Assembly: GCA_014764605.1 (NCBI GenBank)
Contig: JACXWG010000012.1
Location: forward strand, 1 to 35,033
Reading direction: 5' to 3'
Length of the DNA stretch: 35,033 nt
Source: Quinella sp. 1Q5
GTDB taxonomy: Bacteria; Bacillota; Negativicutes; Selenomonadales; Selenomonadaceae
Each line of letters begins with the position of its first letter. Positions within the stretch are counted from its first letter, which is position 1. Position numbers and translations under genes: made by a program. The notes below the pieces were generated by a model. It saw only the letters and a program-made list of their open reading frames with translations. It was not told where the DNA came from and made no database searches. Shown here one piece after another: positions 8,134-16,228 of this stretch.

Positions 8134-9546
8134 TCAAGCCGCCGAGCCGCTTTTGTCGAGACTGCGGAAATAATGTTCGATTTCTTCAAGCGATTTACCT
8201 TTTGTCTCCGGAATTTGTGTGTGCGCGAAGATAAAGGCAATTATCAGCGCGAAGACGAAGACGAAGAACGCCGCACTTAATCCGAATTGGTCGAGGATAA
8301 CCGGGAACGCCGCGCCGACGCAAGCATCCACTATCCACAAAACGAATATTGAAACGCCCATTCCGAGCGCACGCAGTTGCAACGGGAATATCTCCGCTAT
8401 GATCAGCCACAAACACGGGGCGATGAATCCCTGCATGAAGAATAGGAAAACAATCGTCATCGACAAAACGATATACGGCAAAGAAGGCGAACCTTCCATA
8501 CTCATTGCCGCCAGCGCGATTGTAAGCAAGCTTAGCATTGTCCCGACTATACCAGTTTTGAACATTGTAACGCGCCCGATTTTGCCGAGCATCCAGATAC
8601 CAAAGAAAGTCGCGAGCACCGAAGTCAGACCGTTGGCGACGTTTGCTATGATTGCTATTTGCCGACCGAAACCCGCTTCCGTCAAAATTTGTGTGCCGTA
8701 GAACATAATCGTATTGATACCCGTAAAACGTGTGGCGACTGCGACGCCGATACCGATAAACAAAATCCTGCGAACCCAAGGACGCATTAAATCGCTCCAG
8801 CCGAATTGCTTTATCGCCGCCTCGTTCGCGATTGATTCTTTAATTTCGTTCAATTCTTTATTGGCGGCGTTGTCATTGCCGCGAAGTTTTTTCAAAGTGT
8901 TAAGCGCGTCGTCGAAGTGTCCTTTAAGAGCCATCCAACGCGGACTTTCCGGCATTTTCATCATTCCGAAGAACAACAATATTGCAGGAAGTGCCGCCAC
9001 CGATAACATATAACGCCAAACGCCGTTGCCGACGTGTTCAAGCGTCACGCTCAAGACTGCGTTGCAAAGGTAAGCGAGAAATTGTCCCGTGACTATCATA
9101 AGTTCGTTTTGCGTGACCATGCGCCCGCGTCTGTCCGCCGGTGAGACTTCAGCAAGGTAAACTGGAACTGTAACTGACGCGCCGCCGACCGCTAAGCCCA
9201 ATAAAAATCGGCACGGAATCATAACTTCAACTGCTGGAGCCAGCGTACAACCCATTGCCGCGCAGAAAAAGATTACTGCCAAAATCAAAATCATCTTGCG
9301 CCTACCCATTGCGTCTGCAATGCGCCCGCCAGTCACCGAGCCGATTGCCGCTCCAACTAAAAGCGCACTGACTACAAAACCTTCAAGTTGCGGCGTCAAG
9401 TTCAGTTGGTCTTCTGCCGCCATAAACGGAAGTGCGCCGTTGACGACGCCCGTATCGTAGCCGAAGAGCAATCCGCCGAAAGTCGCCGTTATCATGACCG
9501 TTCTTACGAACGACTTCGCCTCCGGACTAATTTGTTCTCCACTCAT
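8134..9546 (-). CDS. MFS sugar/polyol:H+ symporter (probable inositol transporter)
   Basis: This 470-aa, 12-helix member of the major facilitator sugar-porter family starts at ATG 9546 with GAGGGAGG upstream. Signature motifs are present in order: FGYDTGVVNGALPFM in helix 1, GGRIADAMGRRKMI (loop 2-3 motif), the PESPRWMALKG motif after helix 6, GINTIMFYGTQI in helix 7 and PETKGKSLEEIE near the C-terminus. It lies 26 bp before the isomerase and 243 bp after iolG. The nearest well-known relatives are IolT/XylE-like proton symporters, and the neighbouring iolG makes myo-inositol or a related cyclitol the likeliest cargo (inference). Acts in the inner membrane. Confidence 0.88.
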   Translation of the reverse strand: MSGEQISPEAKSFVRTVMITATFGGLLFGYDTGVVNGALPFMAAEDQLNLTPQLEGFVVSALLVGAAIGSVTGGRIADAMGRRKMILILAVIFFCAAMGCTLAPAVEVMIPCRFLLGLAVGGASVTVPVYLAEVSPADRRGRMVTQNELMIVTGQFLAYLCNAVLSVTLEHVGNGVWRYMLSVAALPAILLFFGMMKMPESPRWMALKGHFDDALNTLKKLRGNDNAANKELNEIKESIANEAAIKQFGWSDLMRPWVRRILFIGIGVAVATRFTGINTIMFYGTQILTEAGFGRQIAIIANVANGLTSVLATFFGIWMLGKIGRVTMFKTGIVGTMLSLLTIALAAMSMEGSPSLPYIVLSMTIVFLFFMQGFIAPCLWLIIAEIFPLQLRALGMGVSIFVLWIVDACVGAAFPVILDQFGLSAAFFVFVFALIIAFIFAHTQIPETKGKSLEEIEHYFRSLDKSGSAA

Positions 9547-9561
9547 TTTTTTTGCCTCCCT

Positions 9562-9578
9562 CTAATCTTACGGATAAG
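9562..9578 (-). repeat. Third copy of the TTATCCG..AGATTAG repeat
   Basis: The minus strand reads CTTATCCGTAAGATTAG directly before the ribosome site of the transporter. It shares the 16-bp core with 7099-7123 and 9739-9763, but not the GGGAAAA flank. The region 9579-9738 between the two right-hand copies has no convincing gene; a short frame there is unsupported. Confidence 0.5.
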
Positions 9579-9738
9579 TGCCGGTCGACGTATCGACGAG
9601 AGTAGCCGAAATCGCCGAATTTGGGCTTGTTTTTGGCTTGGTCGATAAAACCTCGTGCAAGCCCCTGAAAACGCATTGTAGGCGATTCTGGAGCCTCTAC
9701 GGGGCATTTCCGACTACTCGTCATCGACTGCGTTGACC

Positions 9739-9763
9739 CTAATCTAACGGATAAAATTTTCCC
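9739..9763 (-). repeat. 25-bp repeat, right copy
   Basis: The minus strand reads GGGAAAATTTTATCCG followed by TTAGATTAG, matching 7099-7123 (plus strand) at 22 of 25 positions. It lies just downstream of iolG. Its position between operon genes suggests a dispersed intergenic element or an mRNA-processing structure, not an operator. Confidence 0.55.
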
Positions 9764-9789
9764 ACGTCTCTGCGCGGTTTTATTTTTGC

Positions 9790-10797
9790 TTATTTGTAAA
9801 AGTCAGGCGTCGGAGGAATTTCAACGGCAACTTTCGTTTGAGTGTCGCGAGCTTTCGACGCGGCGGCGGCTGTTATCTGTCCGGCGTATCCGTCCCATGC
9901 TGAAGGTCCTTCGAGTTTGCCTGCCTTGACGCTGTTTATCCATTCTTGGAATTCGTCGTTATAGGCTTGAATGAAGCGGTCGCTCCAATCCTTGCATATC
10001 GGATACACTCTTGAAGCGTTCGTGCGAATCATTGCGTTCGACGGCTCCGGCAAATTCAAGATTCCGTCTTCGCAGCAGACTTCGCATTTAATATCATAGC
10101 CGTAGCCCGCGCAGACGAATGCTTCAACGTCAATCAGCACGCCCGATTTCGTCCACAGTCTCATAATCTGCGGATCCTGCAAATTCTCATGGGCGTGACG
10201 TGTTTTCTTAGGGAAGACGACTTCCGCCGCAACATAATCCTCGCCGAGCAACCAGCGCAGTACGTCGATTTCGTGAATCATGGAGTTTTCCACAGCCATC
10301 GGCGTATCGTAGCTTTCGGGCACTGTCGGATTGCGATGAGCGCAGTGCAACATCAGCGGTTCGCCATAAGTTTTTTCAGCGATTAACTTTTTCAGCTGGC
10401 GATAGCCATAATCGTAGCGACGCATGAACCCGACTTGCACGAATCTTTTGCCGCCTGCCATTTCCATATCGACGATTTCTTTGCAAACCGACGCTTCCGG
10501 TGCCAACGGCTTTTCGCAAAAAACGTACTTTCCTGCGACGATTGCCGCCTTGACGTATTGGGCGTGATAAGCGTCCGCAGTCGTCACGATTATTGCGTCA
10601 ATGCCCTTGTCGTTGATGAGTTCCTCGCCGGTCGCGAAGAATTTGCAACCGTACTTTTCAGCGACACGCTTGCCTGCTTCCGCGAATGCGTCCGACACCG
10701 CTACGACCTTTGCGCCCTGCAATTTGTTGTTAATCCGTTCAATGTGCGTGCGTCCTATCGCTCCAGTTCCTATCAATCCCAGTTTCAAGTCCGCCAT
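9790..10797 (-). CDS. iolG: Inositol 2-dehydrogenase (Gfo/Idh/MocA family)
   Basis: This 335-aa protein starts at ATG 10797, preceded by AAAGGAG; an ATG 39 bp further out lacks a ribosome site. The N-terminal Rossmann motif is GLIGTGAIGRTH (7-18). CEKP contains the catalytic Lys96. The second domain closely follows Bacillus IolG: FMRRYDYGY, LMLHCAHRNP, HEIDVLRWLLGEDY, LPEPSNAM and WDGYAG, ending PDFYK. The enzyme oxidises myo-inositol (or D-chiro-inositol or glucose) to the 2-keto compound with NAD+. His175 matches the conserved His176 of the Bacillus enzyme, but the Asp four residues before it is Asn171 here, so activity or stereochemistry may be altered. First gene of the catabolic unit, probably AraC-controlled. 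Confidence 0.87.
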   Translation of the reverse strand: MADLKLGLIGTGAIGRTHIERINNKLQGAKVVAVSDAFAEAGKRVAEKYGCKFFATGEELINDKGIDAIIVTTADAYHAQYVKAAIVAGKYVFCEKPLAPEASVCKEIVDMEMAGGKRFVQVGFMRRYDYGYRQLKKLIAEKTYGEPLMLHCAHRNPTVPESYDTPMAVENSMIHEIDVLRWLLGEDYVAAEVVFPKKTRHAHENLQDPQIMRLWTKSGVLIDVEAFVCAGYGYDIKCEVCCEDGILNLPEPSNAMIRTNASRVYPICKDWSDRFIQAYNDEFQEWINSVKAGKLEGPSAWDGYAGQITAAAASKARDTQTKVAVEIPPTPDFYK

Positions 10798-10842
10798 TCT
10801 AATTTCTCCTTTCAACCTAGAAAAATTTTTTACCATGACTAA

Positions 10843-10878
10843 ATTGTAACCAAAAATTTACTCAAGCGTTATGATTAG
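10843..10878 (-). promoter_or_regulatory. iolG promoter region with AraC-type site
   Basis: The minus strand carries AATCATAACGCTT (10864-10876), identical to a 13-bp stretch upstream of the araC gene. Sixteen bases further downstream is a -10-like TACAAT (10843-10848). No good -35 hexamer exists at the right spacing; the shared motif covers that place. This is typical of a promoter that needs an AraC activator. The assignment is inference from motif sharing and position. Confidence 0.5.
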
Positions 10879-10942
10879 CTTGCTGTTTTTCCTTCATTAG
10901 AGCTATCTCCAGAGAAACTTTTTGTATATTCTTGCACTCAAC

Positions 10943-10976
10943 AAAAAAATCCCAAGCTTCAAAGCCTGAGATTTTT
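10943..10976 (-). terminator. Intrinsic terminator of the araC gene
   Basis: On the minus strand AAATCTCAGGCTT pairs with AAGCTTGGGATTT (two G-U pairs), followed by TTTTTTT. On the plus strand the two G-U pairs become mismatches, so the hairpin suits minus-strand transcripts. It begins right after the stop codon and separates the regulator from iolG. Confidence 0.8.
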
Positions 10977-11777
10977 TTACTTGCGGCGTCTTCGCTCCGA
11001 AAAATGTTTCCGATATTCCTTCGGTGTGACGCCCACGCACTTTTTGAACATCTTCGAGAAATGTGCGCTATCAGTAAAGCCTAGTCGCTCCTCTATTTGC
11101 TGAATTGTCAGCGACGTTTCTACCAAAATACTTTGTGCCTCGCCGATTCGCCTTTGCATCATGTACTGTATCGGCGACAAGCCCGTTTCCTTCTTGAAGA
11201 CGTGCGACAAATGCGAGGCACTTATGAAGAATTTTTCGCTAATCTGGCTAAGAGTCAAAGCTTCGGCGTAATGCTCGTTTAGGTAGTCCGTGATTTGGTT
11301 AATCAGTCGTTCGCGTTTCTTCCTTATCGGGTCAGCATCCCTTTCGAGCAATTTCCTTTGCAGGAGAAAGAGAATTCCCAACGCAAAATGCCGACAAACT
11401 TCCGAGTAGCCTTTTTTCTTATGAAACGCTTGATAAATCTCTGGCAATAACGCACCGATTGCATTTTCTTTACCGAGCGAAATAATTGGCCGCTCATCTT
11501 CTCCTACTTCCAACTTTGCTCCACTCAAAACCAAGCAGTAAGTCTGAATATGGTGCTCTTGAAACGGGTCTTCGCCATGTGGCACATTCACATTGCAAAT
11601 CACGAAGTCACCGGTTGTCACGGCGTATTCATGATTTCCGACAAGATAGCGACCACTCTCGGAAGCGATATACAAAAGCTCCAGAACTTCTTCATGCTTG
11701 TGGAGCATATGCGGATGCTTGAAACTGTACTCCCTATCGACAAAAAAAACGTCCGTGAGTTGGATTTGGTTATCCAT
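10977..11777 (-). CDS. AraC-family transcriptional regulator of the inositol genes
   Basis: The start is ATG 11777, preceded by GGAGGTG (11784-11790), giving 266 aa. Longer in-frame extension to 11816 lacks a ribosome site. Residues 1-140 form a cupin-like ligand domain (HKHEEVLELLYIASESGRYLVG, GDFVICNVNVPHGEDP). The C-terminus holds two helix-turn-helix motifs: LTLSQISEKFFISASHLSHV and IQQIEERLGFTDSAHFSKMF, followed by the family hallmark GVTPKEYRKHF. It probably senses a sugar or cyclitol and activates iolG, transporter and isomerase, whose promoter shares a 13-bp motif with its own upstream region. Autoregulation is likely (inference). Confidence 0.9.
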   Translation of the reverse strand: MDNQIQLTDVFFVDREYSFKHPHMLHKHEEVLELLYIASESGRYLVGNHEYAVTTGDFVICNVNVPHGEDPFQEHHIQTYCLVLSGAKLEVGEDERPIISLGKENAIGALLPEIYQAFHKKKGYSEVCRHFALGILFLLQRKLLERDADPIRKKRERLINQITDYLNEHYAEALTLSQISEKFFISASHLSHVFKKETGLSPIQYMMQRRIGEAQSILVETSLTIQQIEERLGFTDSAHFSKMFKKCVGVTPKEYRKHFSERRRRK

Positions 11778-11795
11778 GCCTTGCACCTCCACGAA

Positions 11796-11830
11796 CATTT
11801 TAAGCGAAATCATCATTTAAGCGTTATGAT
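11796..11830 (-). promoter_or_regulatory. Tandem AraC-type operator upstream of araC
   Basis: Two adjacent near-direct repeats are present on the plus strand: CATTTTAAGCGAAATCAT (11796-11813) and CATTTAAGCGTTATGAT (11814-11830). The second contains AAGCGTTATGATT, also found upstream of iolG. A pair of 17-18 bp direct repeats is the classic binding arrangement for an AraC dimer. TAAAAT (minus strand, 11797-11802) could be the -10 element, which would make the site overlap the promoter and allow self-control. Confidence 0.55.
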
Positions 11831-11965
11831 TTTCCTATTGAATTTTACTCACGTCCAAAGTGAAATTTCAACCCAAATTGTAAATTCCTGCCCAGCGCAA
11901 AAGGTTTCGTGAAAGCTGAACCATTCTAACTTTCAAAAAAATTTTATTCACTGCGCACGAGGCAT

Positions 11966-12000
11966 AGACGCTAGTCTAAGTAATTTAACCAGTAGCGTCT
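11966..12000 (-). terminator. Hairpin overlapping the end of the binding-protein gene (possible terminator)
   Basis: AGACGCTA and TAGCGTCT form a perfect eight-pair stem around a 19-base loop, overlapping the stop codon. The U-rich tract (AAAATTTTTTTG on the minus strand, about 11935-11946) lies some 20 bases further on, so this is not a compact intrinsic terminator. It may instead protect the 3' end of the message. Confidence 0.35.
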
Positions 12001-13291
12001 AATGTTGAAGTTGAGCATTGATTTCTTTCTGCAGTTTGTTAAGAGCGTTATTGAGTGGAACGATACCGGTAATGATTTTATGAATTTCCGTATCGGCGTA
12101 AAGCATAGCGGAATTATAATTCTTGAACTTGAATGGCATTATAGCTTCGTCCATAGCCGAGCTTATGTCAATAGTTGCTATGGCGGCAGTTTCATTTGAA
12201 TCCCATGGAAAAATTTCTTGAGCCTCTACAGAAGTAATAACATCGCGGCGAACTGGTAAAGCTTGAGATTTTTTCAAAATTAACTGTTGCGTTGTTTTGT
12301 CGTAGCAAATTTTCTTGAGCAAAGCCCAAGCTAAATCTTTATTTCGTGTTCGAGAACTTATTGCGACAAGTAAGGAATCCATAGCTGAAATATTTCCTCC
12401 TGAAGAACCAGCAGGCATTTTCACGCAATCCCACTCGAAAGACGAATATTTTTTTATCTTCCAGGGATAAGGCTTATATGTTCGATAGTGAGCAAAAGTA
12501 AATGGTCTGAAAGCGACGCGCCCGACATCAAAATCTTTTGGCGACACTTCAAAGCCTTTGTTTAAGCCGCGCAGTTCCATTAAAAATTTTATCGCCTCTT
12601 CCATACGTGAATCAGCAAAGTAAGAAGTCCTGCCATCGTCACGGAAAAACTTTACGCCGTTAGAAATTGCTGCTTGTTGCCAAGAGTAATTGTAGCAGCC
12701 AAATTGGTCGACAATACCGTCGCCGTTTGTGTCACGCGTAACTTTGCGGCAAATCTCCAAGAAATCTTTCCACGTCCAATTATTTTTAGGTAGAGCGATG
12801 TTCTCTTTAGCCAGCAACGTTTTATTCACGAACATGAAAGTTAAATTGCTTTCGTAGGGCAAAGCGTATGAAATGTTTTCGTATTTCCCGAAGTTAAACG
12901 CACTCGGATAGTAAACGTCGGAGGAAAAGCTTTCATCGGCGGCGATAAGATTTTCCAAATTCATCAGTGCGCCGATTGAAGCGTAGAGATTAAAATCTTC
13001 AGCCAAAACGAAGAAGACATCGGGTTCGGAACCGGCAATGAATTTTTCGGCAAGCCACTCGCTGTAATCTTCCTTTTTTATGCCGCTTACGTATTTGACT
13101 TTGACATTAGGATTTTCTGCCTCGAAATTTTTTCTGACCTCGTTTATTATTGCGTAAGTCTCGCCTTGCGGTACGTTCCAATTACTTCCGGCGAAAATTC
13201 CAACCGTCAAAGTTACCTGCGAGCGTGCTTTATACATCATTGCAAAGATGATTACTGCTATGCAGGTAGCCGCTAAAATTTTCTTGCGCAT
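11999..13291 (-). CDS. Extracellular solute-binding protein, family 1 (MalE-like), membrane-anchored
   Basis: This 430-aa protein begins with a basic/hydrophobic segment (MRKKILAATCIAVIIFAMMY) without a lipobox, so it is exported and perhaps kept as a membrane anchor. The body matches the family 1 sugar-binding fold: LTVGIFAGSNWN, IINEVRKNFEAENPNVKVKYV, GSEPDVFFV, ALPYESNLTFMFVNKTLL, and a calcium-like loop DTNGDGIVDQFG. The substrate is probably a carbohydrate. No ABC permease or ATPase gene lies nearby. Instead it directly follows the response regulator (3 bp gap) in an operon with a sensor kinase and a second binding protein. It may therefore act as a ligand-sensing partner of the kinase rather than an uptake component (inference). 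Confidence 0.8.
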   Translation of the reverse strand: MRKKILAATCIAVIIFAMMYKARSQVTLTVGIFAGSNWNVPQGETYAIINEVRKNFEAENPNVKVKYVSGIKKEDYSEWLAEKFIAGSEPDVFFVLAEDFNLYASIGALMNLENLIAADESFSSDVYYPSAFNFGKYENISYALPYESNLTFMFVNKTLLAKENIALPKNNWTWKDFLEICRKVTRDTNGDGIVDQFGCYNYSWQQAAISNGVKFFRDDGRTSYFADSRMEEAIKFLMELRGLNKGFEVSPKDFDVGRVAFRPFTFAHYRTYKPYPWKIKKYSSFEWDCVKMPAGSSGGNISAMDSLLVAISSRTRNKDLAWALLKKICYDKTTQQLILKKSQALPVRRDVITSVEAQEIFPWDSNETAAIATIDISSAMDEAIMPFKFKNYNSAMLYADTEIHKIITGIVPLNNALNKLQKEINAQLQH

Positions 13292-13294
13292 GAT

Positions 13295-13960
13295 TTAACT
13301 CACTTTAGAAGACAAGCCGGTTTGTACAGCCCAAATAGCCAACTGTGTTCTGTCTCGCAAGTTGAGCTTTGACAACGCAGAACTCAAAGCGTTTCTTATT
13401 GTTCCCTCCGATAAAAATAATGTTTCGGCAATCTCTTTGTTGGAAAGTCCACGCCCGACCAAACTTGCAATACTGCGCTCCGTGCGATTCAGATCCTTAA
13501 CGTCTCTATCATCAAGCTCCGGTGTTATGCTCGTTTGCGCCAGCTGATTGAACAGCCTGACAACTTTGGTAATGACGCCTTGATTAAGAATGGAGCCGCC
13601 GTTCATCACGGTATAAATAGCCGAAGTTAATTCCTGCACCGAACAACCTTTGAGCAGATAGCCGCTTGCCCCATATTTGAGCGCGTAAAAAACATATTCG
13701 TCGTCGTCAAAAGTTGTCAGGATAATTATCTTCACGTCAGGAAATTTTTTCTTGACCGCCTTTGTACATTGCACGCCGTCAAGTTCCGGCATACGTATAT
13801 CCATCAAAATGATGTCCGGCAAAGTTTTCTTAAGCAAATCCAAAACTTTTCTGCCGTCCTCAGCCAAACCGACAACTTTAATATCGCTGTTCACGTCAAG
13901 AATTATTTTCAAACTCTCGCGAATAAGTTCTTGGTCGTCAGCTATCAAAACTTTTATCAT
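13295..13960 (-). CDS. NarL/LuxR-family response regulator
   Basis: The ATG at 13960 follows GGGAGG with six bases between; the TTG two codons upstream overlaps worse. The 221-aa product has a receiver domain with acidic pocket Asp8/Asp9, phospho-acceptor Asp54 (ILMDIRMPELDG), conserved Thr in ILTTFDDD and Lys in YLLKG. A LuxR-type HTH follows at the C-terminus (LNRTERSIASLVGRGLSNKEIAETLFLSEGTIRNALSSALSKL). It overlaps the kinase gene by 23 bp, so the two are translationally coupled and surely a pair. Target genes are unknown; the binding-protein genes of the same operon or the adjacent PTS are the obvious candidates. Confidence 0.92.
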   Translation of the reverse strand: MIKVLIADDQELIRESLKIILDVNSDIKVVGLAEDGRKVLDLLKKTLPDIILMDIRMPELDGVQCTKAVKKKFPDVKIIILTTFDDDEYVFYALKYGASGYLLKGCSVQELTSAIYTVMNGGSILNQGVITKVVRLFNQLAQTSITPELDDRDVKDLNRTERSIASLVGRGLSNKEIAETLFLSEGTIRNALSSALSKLNLRDRTQLAIWAVQTGLSSKVS

Positions 13961-15251
13961 TGTCAACCTCCCGATTGAGCGGGATCATCGCCTCGACGAT
14001 AAATCCCTCGTCACTCCAATAATGAATCGTTCCATGCAAAAGCTCCAGTCGCTCGCGCATGTGTTTTAGACCGAAACCTTGCTTAACTTCGTCGCAACCC
14101 TCGCCATTGTCAGCAATCACAATCAACAAATACTTTTCATTGCCGCCGATGGTTATTTTAACTTTGGTGGCGTGCCCGTGACGTTTGGCGTTGGTTATGC
14201 TCTCCTGCAACACGCGATAAATTACGTCCTCTTGGTCTTGGCGAAGATTATCCGACCAGCTGAATATATCAAAAGTAATTTCCATGCCCGAAGACTCCGA
14301 ATAATTGCGAGTCATCTCCATAAGGGCTTTTTGAAAAGGTAAACGCTCCAAATCATCGGGACGCAATTTTTTTACACTGCGGCGCACGTCGGTTATTCCC
14401 TTCTTAGCAGCGTCGCGAATTTTATTGAGCTGTTGCTTTGTAACTTCGGGCGCAATTTCCAAAGTCATAATGCAAGCGTCAAGCCCGGCGGCAATTCCTG
14501 TTAGCGCGTGTCCTAACGTATCGTGAATTTCGCGAGCAAGTCGGTTTCTTTCACGAGTCTCTGCCATTTGCTCAACTTCTATTGCATAGGCGCGAAGTCT
14601 CTGGTTAGCCTCCTCCAGCTTTTCATTTAGCAAGCGGATTCGTTCTTTTTCCTCGTGCTTATTCTTAACCAAAAGGACGAGATAGAACACGAAGCAAACT
14701 ATATTCAACGAGTAGAAAGTATTTTTTATCGCTAAGATAACGGCTTTAGCATCGGCGTTGTAGTAAGACGCATAAGCCTCGAAGGAAATTATTTTCGTCT
14801 GGAAAATCGCCATGTTATAATTGGCAATGAAGTATAAGCAAATCATTGCTACTAAGAGCGTGTATTCCTGCCGGTGCCCTTCGTACCTGTACATTAAGTC
14901 CGCCACGACCAGCAAGACTACTCCGTCATAAGATAAATTCAAAAAGCGCATCAGGAACATACAGATAACAATCTCCGCCGCGAATAGAAGATAGCGCACG
15001 TGCCGCCGTTGACTTTTTCTGTAAAAATACCCAACCAAAATAAATAGCACAAATGCAATAATCGTCGTGAAAAAGATTACGCTGGAGGCTTCGGGCACAG
15101 CCCCTGCCGTCTCCAAGAACGCTCGTGCCGTCATGGTTTGATTGATTCGCTCCTGCGTCAGGCACATGAACGCCATTAGGACGAAAATCACAAAGCCGTT
15201 GTAGCCGTAAAGCAGGCGGTGCATTTCTTTGACGTTAGAAAAATGTTGCAT
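13938..15251 (-). CDS. Sensor histidine kinase, NarL-type (HisKA_3)
   Basis: I chose ATG 15251, which begins two bases after the stop of the upstream binding-protein gene; longer frames would run back into that gene. The 437-aa protein has about six hydrophobic segments (15-31, 57-77, 86-104, 109-121, 130-150, 181-195), then a coiled coil (about 196-230). The dimerisation/phosphoacceptor segment RERNRLAREIHDTLGHALTG has His243. An HATPase domain follows, with N box ESITNAKRHGHA and G boxes IADNGEGCDEV and GFGLKHMRERL. It lacks a large extracytoplasmic sensor domain. This fits sensing through a partner, and the periplasmic binding proteins encoded on both sides of the pair are natural candidates. 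Confidence 0.9.
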   Translation of the reverse strand: MQHFSNVKEMHRLLYGYNGFVIFVLMAFMCLTQERINQTMTARAFLETAGAVPEASSVIFFTTIIAFVLFILVGYFYRKSQRRHVRYLLFAAEIVICMFLMRFLNLSYDGVVLLVVADLMYRYEGHRQEYTLLVAMICLYFIANYNMAIFQTKIISFEAYASYYNADAKAVILAIKNTFYSLNIVCFVFYLVLLVKNKHEEKERIRLLNEKLEEANQRLRAYAIEVEQMAETRERNRLAREIHDTLGHALTGIAAGLDACIMTLEIAPEVTKQQLNKIRDAAKKGITDVRRSVKKLRPDDLERLPFQKALMEMTRNYSESSGMEITFDIFSWSDNLRQDQEDVIYRVLQESITNAKRHGHATKVKITIGGNEKYLLIVIADNGEGCDEVKQGFGLKHMRERLELLHGTIHYWSDEGFIVEAMIPLNREVDNDKSFDS

Positions 15252-15252
15252 G

Positions 15253-16200
15253 TCAATCCCAACTCTCAAGGTCATCGGCGGAAATATTTTCAGCTGAAAG
15301 TAACTTCGTCGGCAGTTTGATAATTTTCTCGACGGGCTTGCCTGCCAAAACTTTATAAGCACGGTCGGCGGCAAGTCTTCCAATTTGTCTGGGCGACTGT
15401 CCAGCGGTTGCCGTCATTCGTCGCGAAAAAATCATCTCTTTAGTTTCGGGCACACCATCGACGCCATAAACTTTCACATCGCGCCGATTGATATTTTGCA
15501 AGGCGGCAAGTGCGCCCATAGCGGCGGGGTCGTTTAGTGCCATGACGATATTTATCTCTGGGTGAGCTTTAATCATTTTTTCCATAACGGGCATTGCGAT
15601 TTCAAGTTGTCCAAGGCATTCCGCCTCCGCCACGACTTGAAAATTTTTGTTCTCGGCAATCTTGTCTAGGAAGCCTTGAATACGGTCAATCGACGAACGA
15701 GCTTGCGAATGTTTCAGCAAAGCGATTTTCCCTCCGGAAGAGTTTTTCAGCAGATGTTCGGCACATTGCACGCCCGCTGAGTAATTATCAGAAACGACCG
15801 TGCAGACAACCAACGAATCATCTTCGACATTAGTATCAATCGCAATGACGGGAATTTTCGCGGCGTGAGCCAACTCAAGCGCAGGTTCAATCTTCGTCCA
15901 GTCAACTGGATTTATGAAAATCAACTCGACGCCTATCTCAATCATGTCCTTAATTTCTTCAACCTGCCTTTCCACACTCAAAGCGGGATCGCGTGAAATT
16001 AAAATGTCGCCGTGATTCTCTACGACCGTTCGGATTTCCTCGTCAATGACTTCGTAAAACGGATTGTTCAGCGTCATATAAACCGCTCCTAGCTTGCGTC
16101 TATGTTCGTTCTGCCGCAATGAATAGTCTGTATGAATAAAATGATAAAAGCCCGCCGATAAGATTACAAGCCCAACCGCCATTATCAAAAGCTTTCGCAT
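15253..16200 (-). CDS. Ribose/galactose-type periplasmic binding protein, likely kinase-coupled sensor
   Basis: Start ATG 16200 with GGAG upstream gives 315 aa; an upstream ATG lacks a ribosome site. The N-terminus (RKLLIMAVGLVILSAGFYHFI) is a hydrophobic anchor or uncleaved signal with no lipobox Cys. The rest is the Periplasmic_binding_4 fold: LGAVYMTLNNPFYEVIDEEI, LIFINPVDWTKIEPAL, IPVIAIDTNV, SDNYSAGVQCAEHLL, IVMALNDPAAMGALAAL and VYGVDGVPETKEMI. It is the first gene before a histidine kinase and response regulator. The same layout is known for the clostridial XylFII-LytS sugar sensor, where a membrane-anchored binding protein signals to the kinase. By analogy this is a sugar sensor; the ligand is unknown. 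Confidence 0.85.
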   Translation of the reverse strand: MRKLLIMAVGLVILSAGFYHFIHTDYSLRQNEHRRKLGAVYMTLNNPFYEVIDEEIRTVVENHGDILISRDPALSVERQVEEIKDMIEIGVELIFINPVDWTKIEPALELAHAAKIPVIAIDTNVEDDSLVVCTVVSDNYSAGVQCAEHLLKNSSGGKIALLKHSQARSSIDRIQGFLDKIAENKNFQVVAEAECLGQLEIAMPVMEKMIKAHPEINIVMALNDPAAMGALAALQNINRRDVKVYGVDGVPETKEMIFSRRMTATAGQSPRQIGRLAADRAYKVLAGKPVEKIIKLPTKLLSAENISADDLESWD

Positions 16201-16211
16201 GAAAAACACTC

Positions 16212-16224
16212 CGTCAACATTATA
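16212..16224 (-). promoter_or_regulatory. Possible promoter of the sensor operon
   Basis: The minus strand holds a perfect -10 hexamer TATAAT (16219-16224), 18 bp before the start of the binding-protein gene and just past the PTS terminator. No recognisable -35 lies upstream, where the terminator stem sits, so an activator may be required or the match may be chance. Confidence 0.35.
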
Positions 16225-16228
16225 CAGC

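Noticed and set aside
9527-9738. Small gene between iolG and the transporter
   Set aside because: The frames are short, overlap the transporter start, have no ribosome site and show no conserved-looking sequence.
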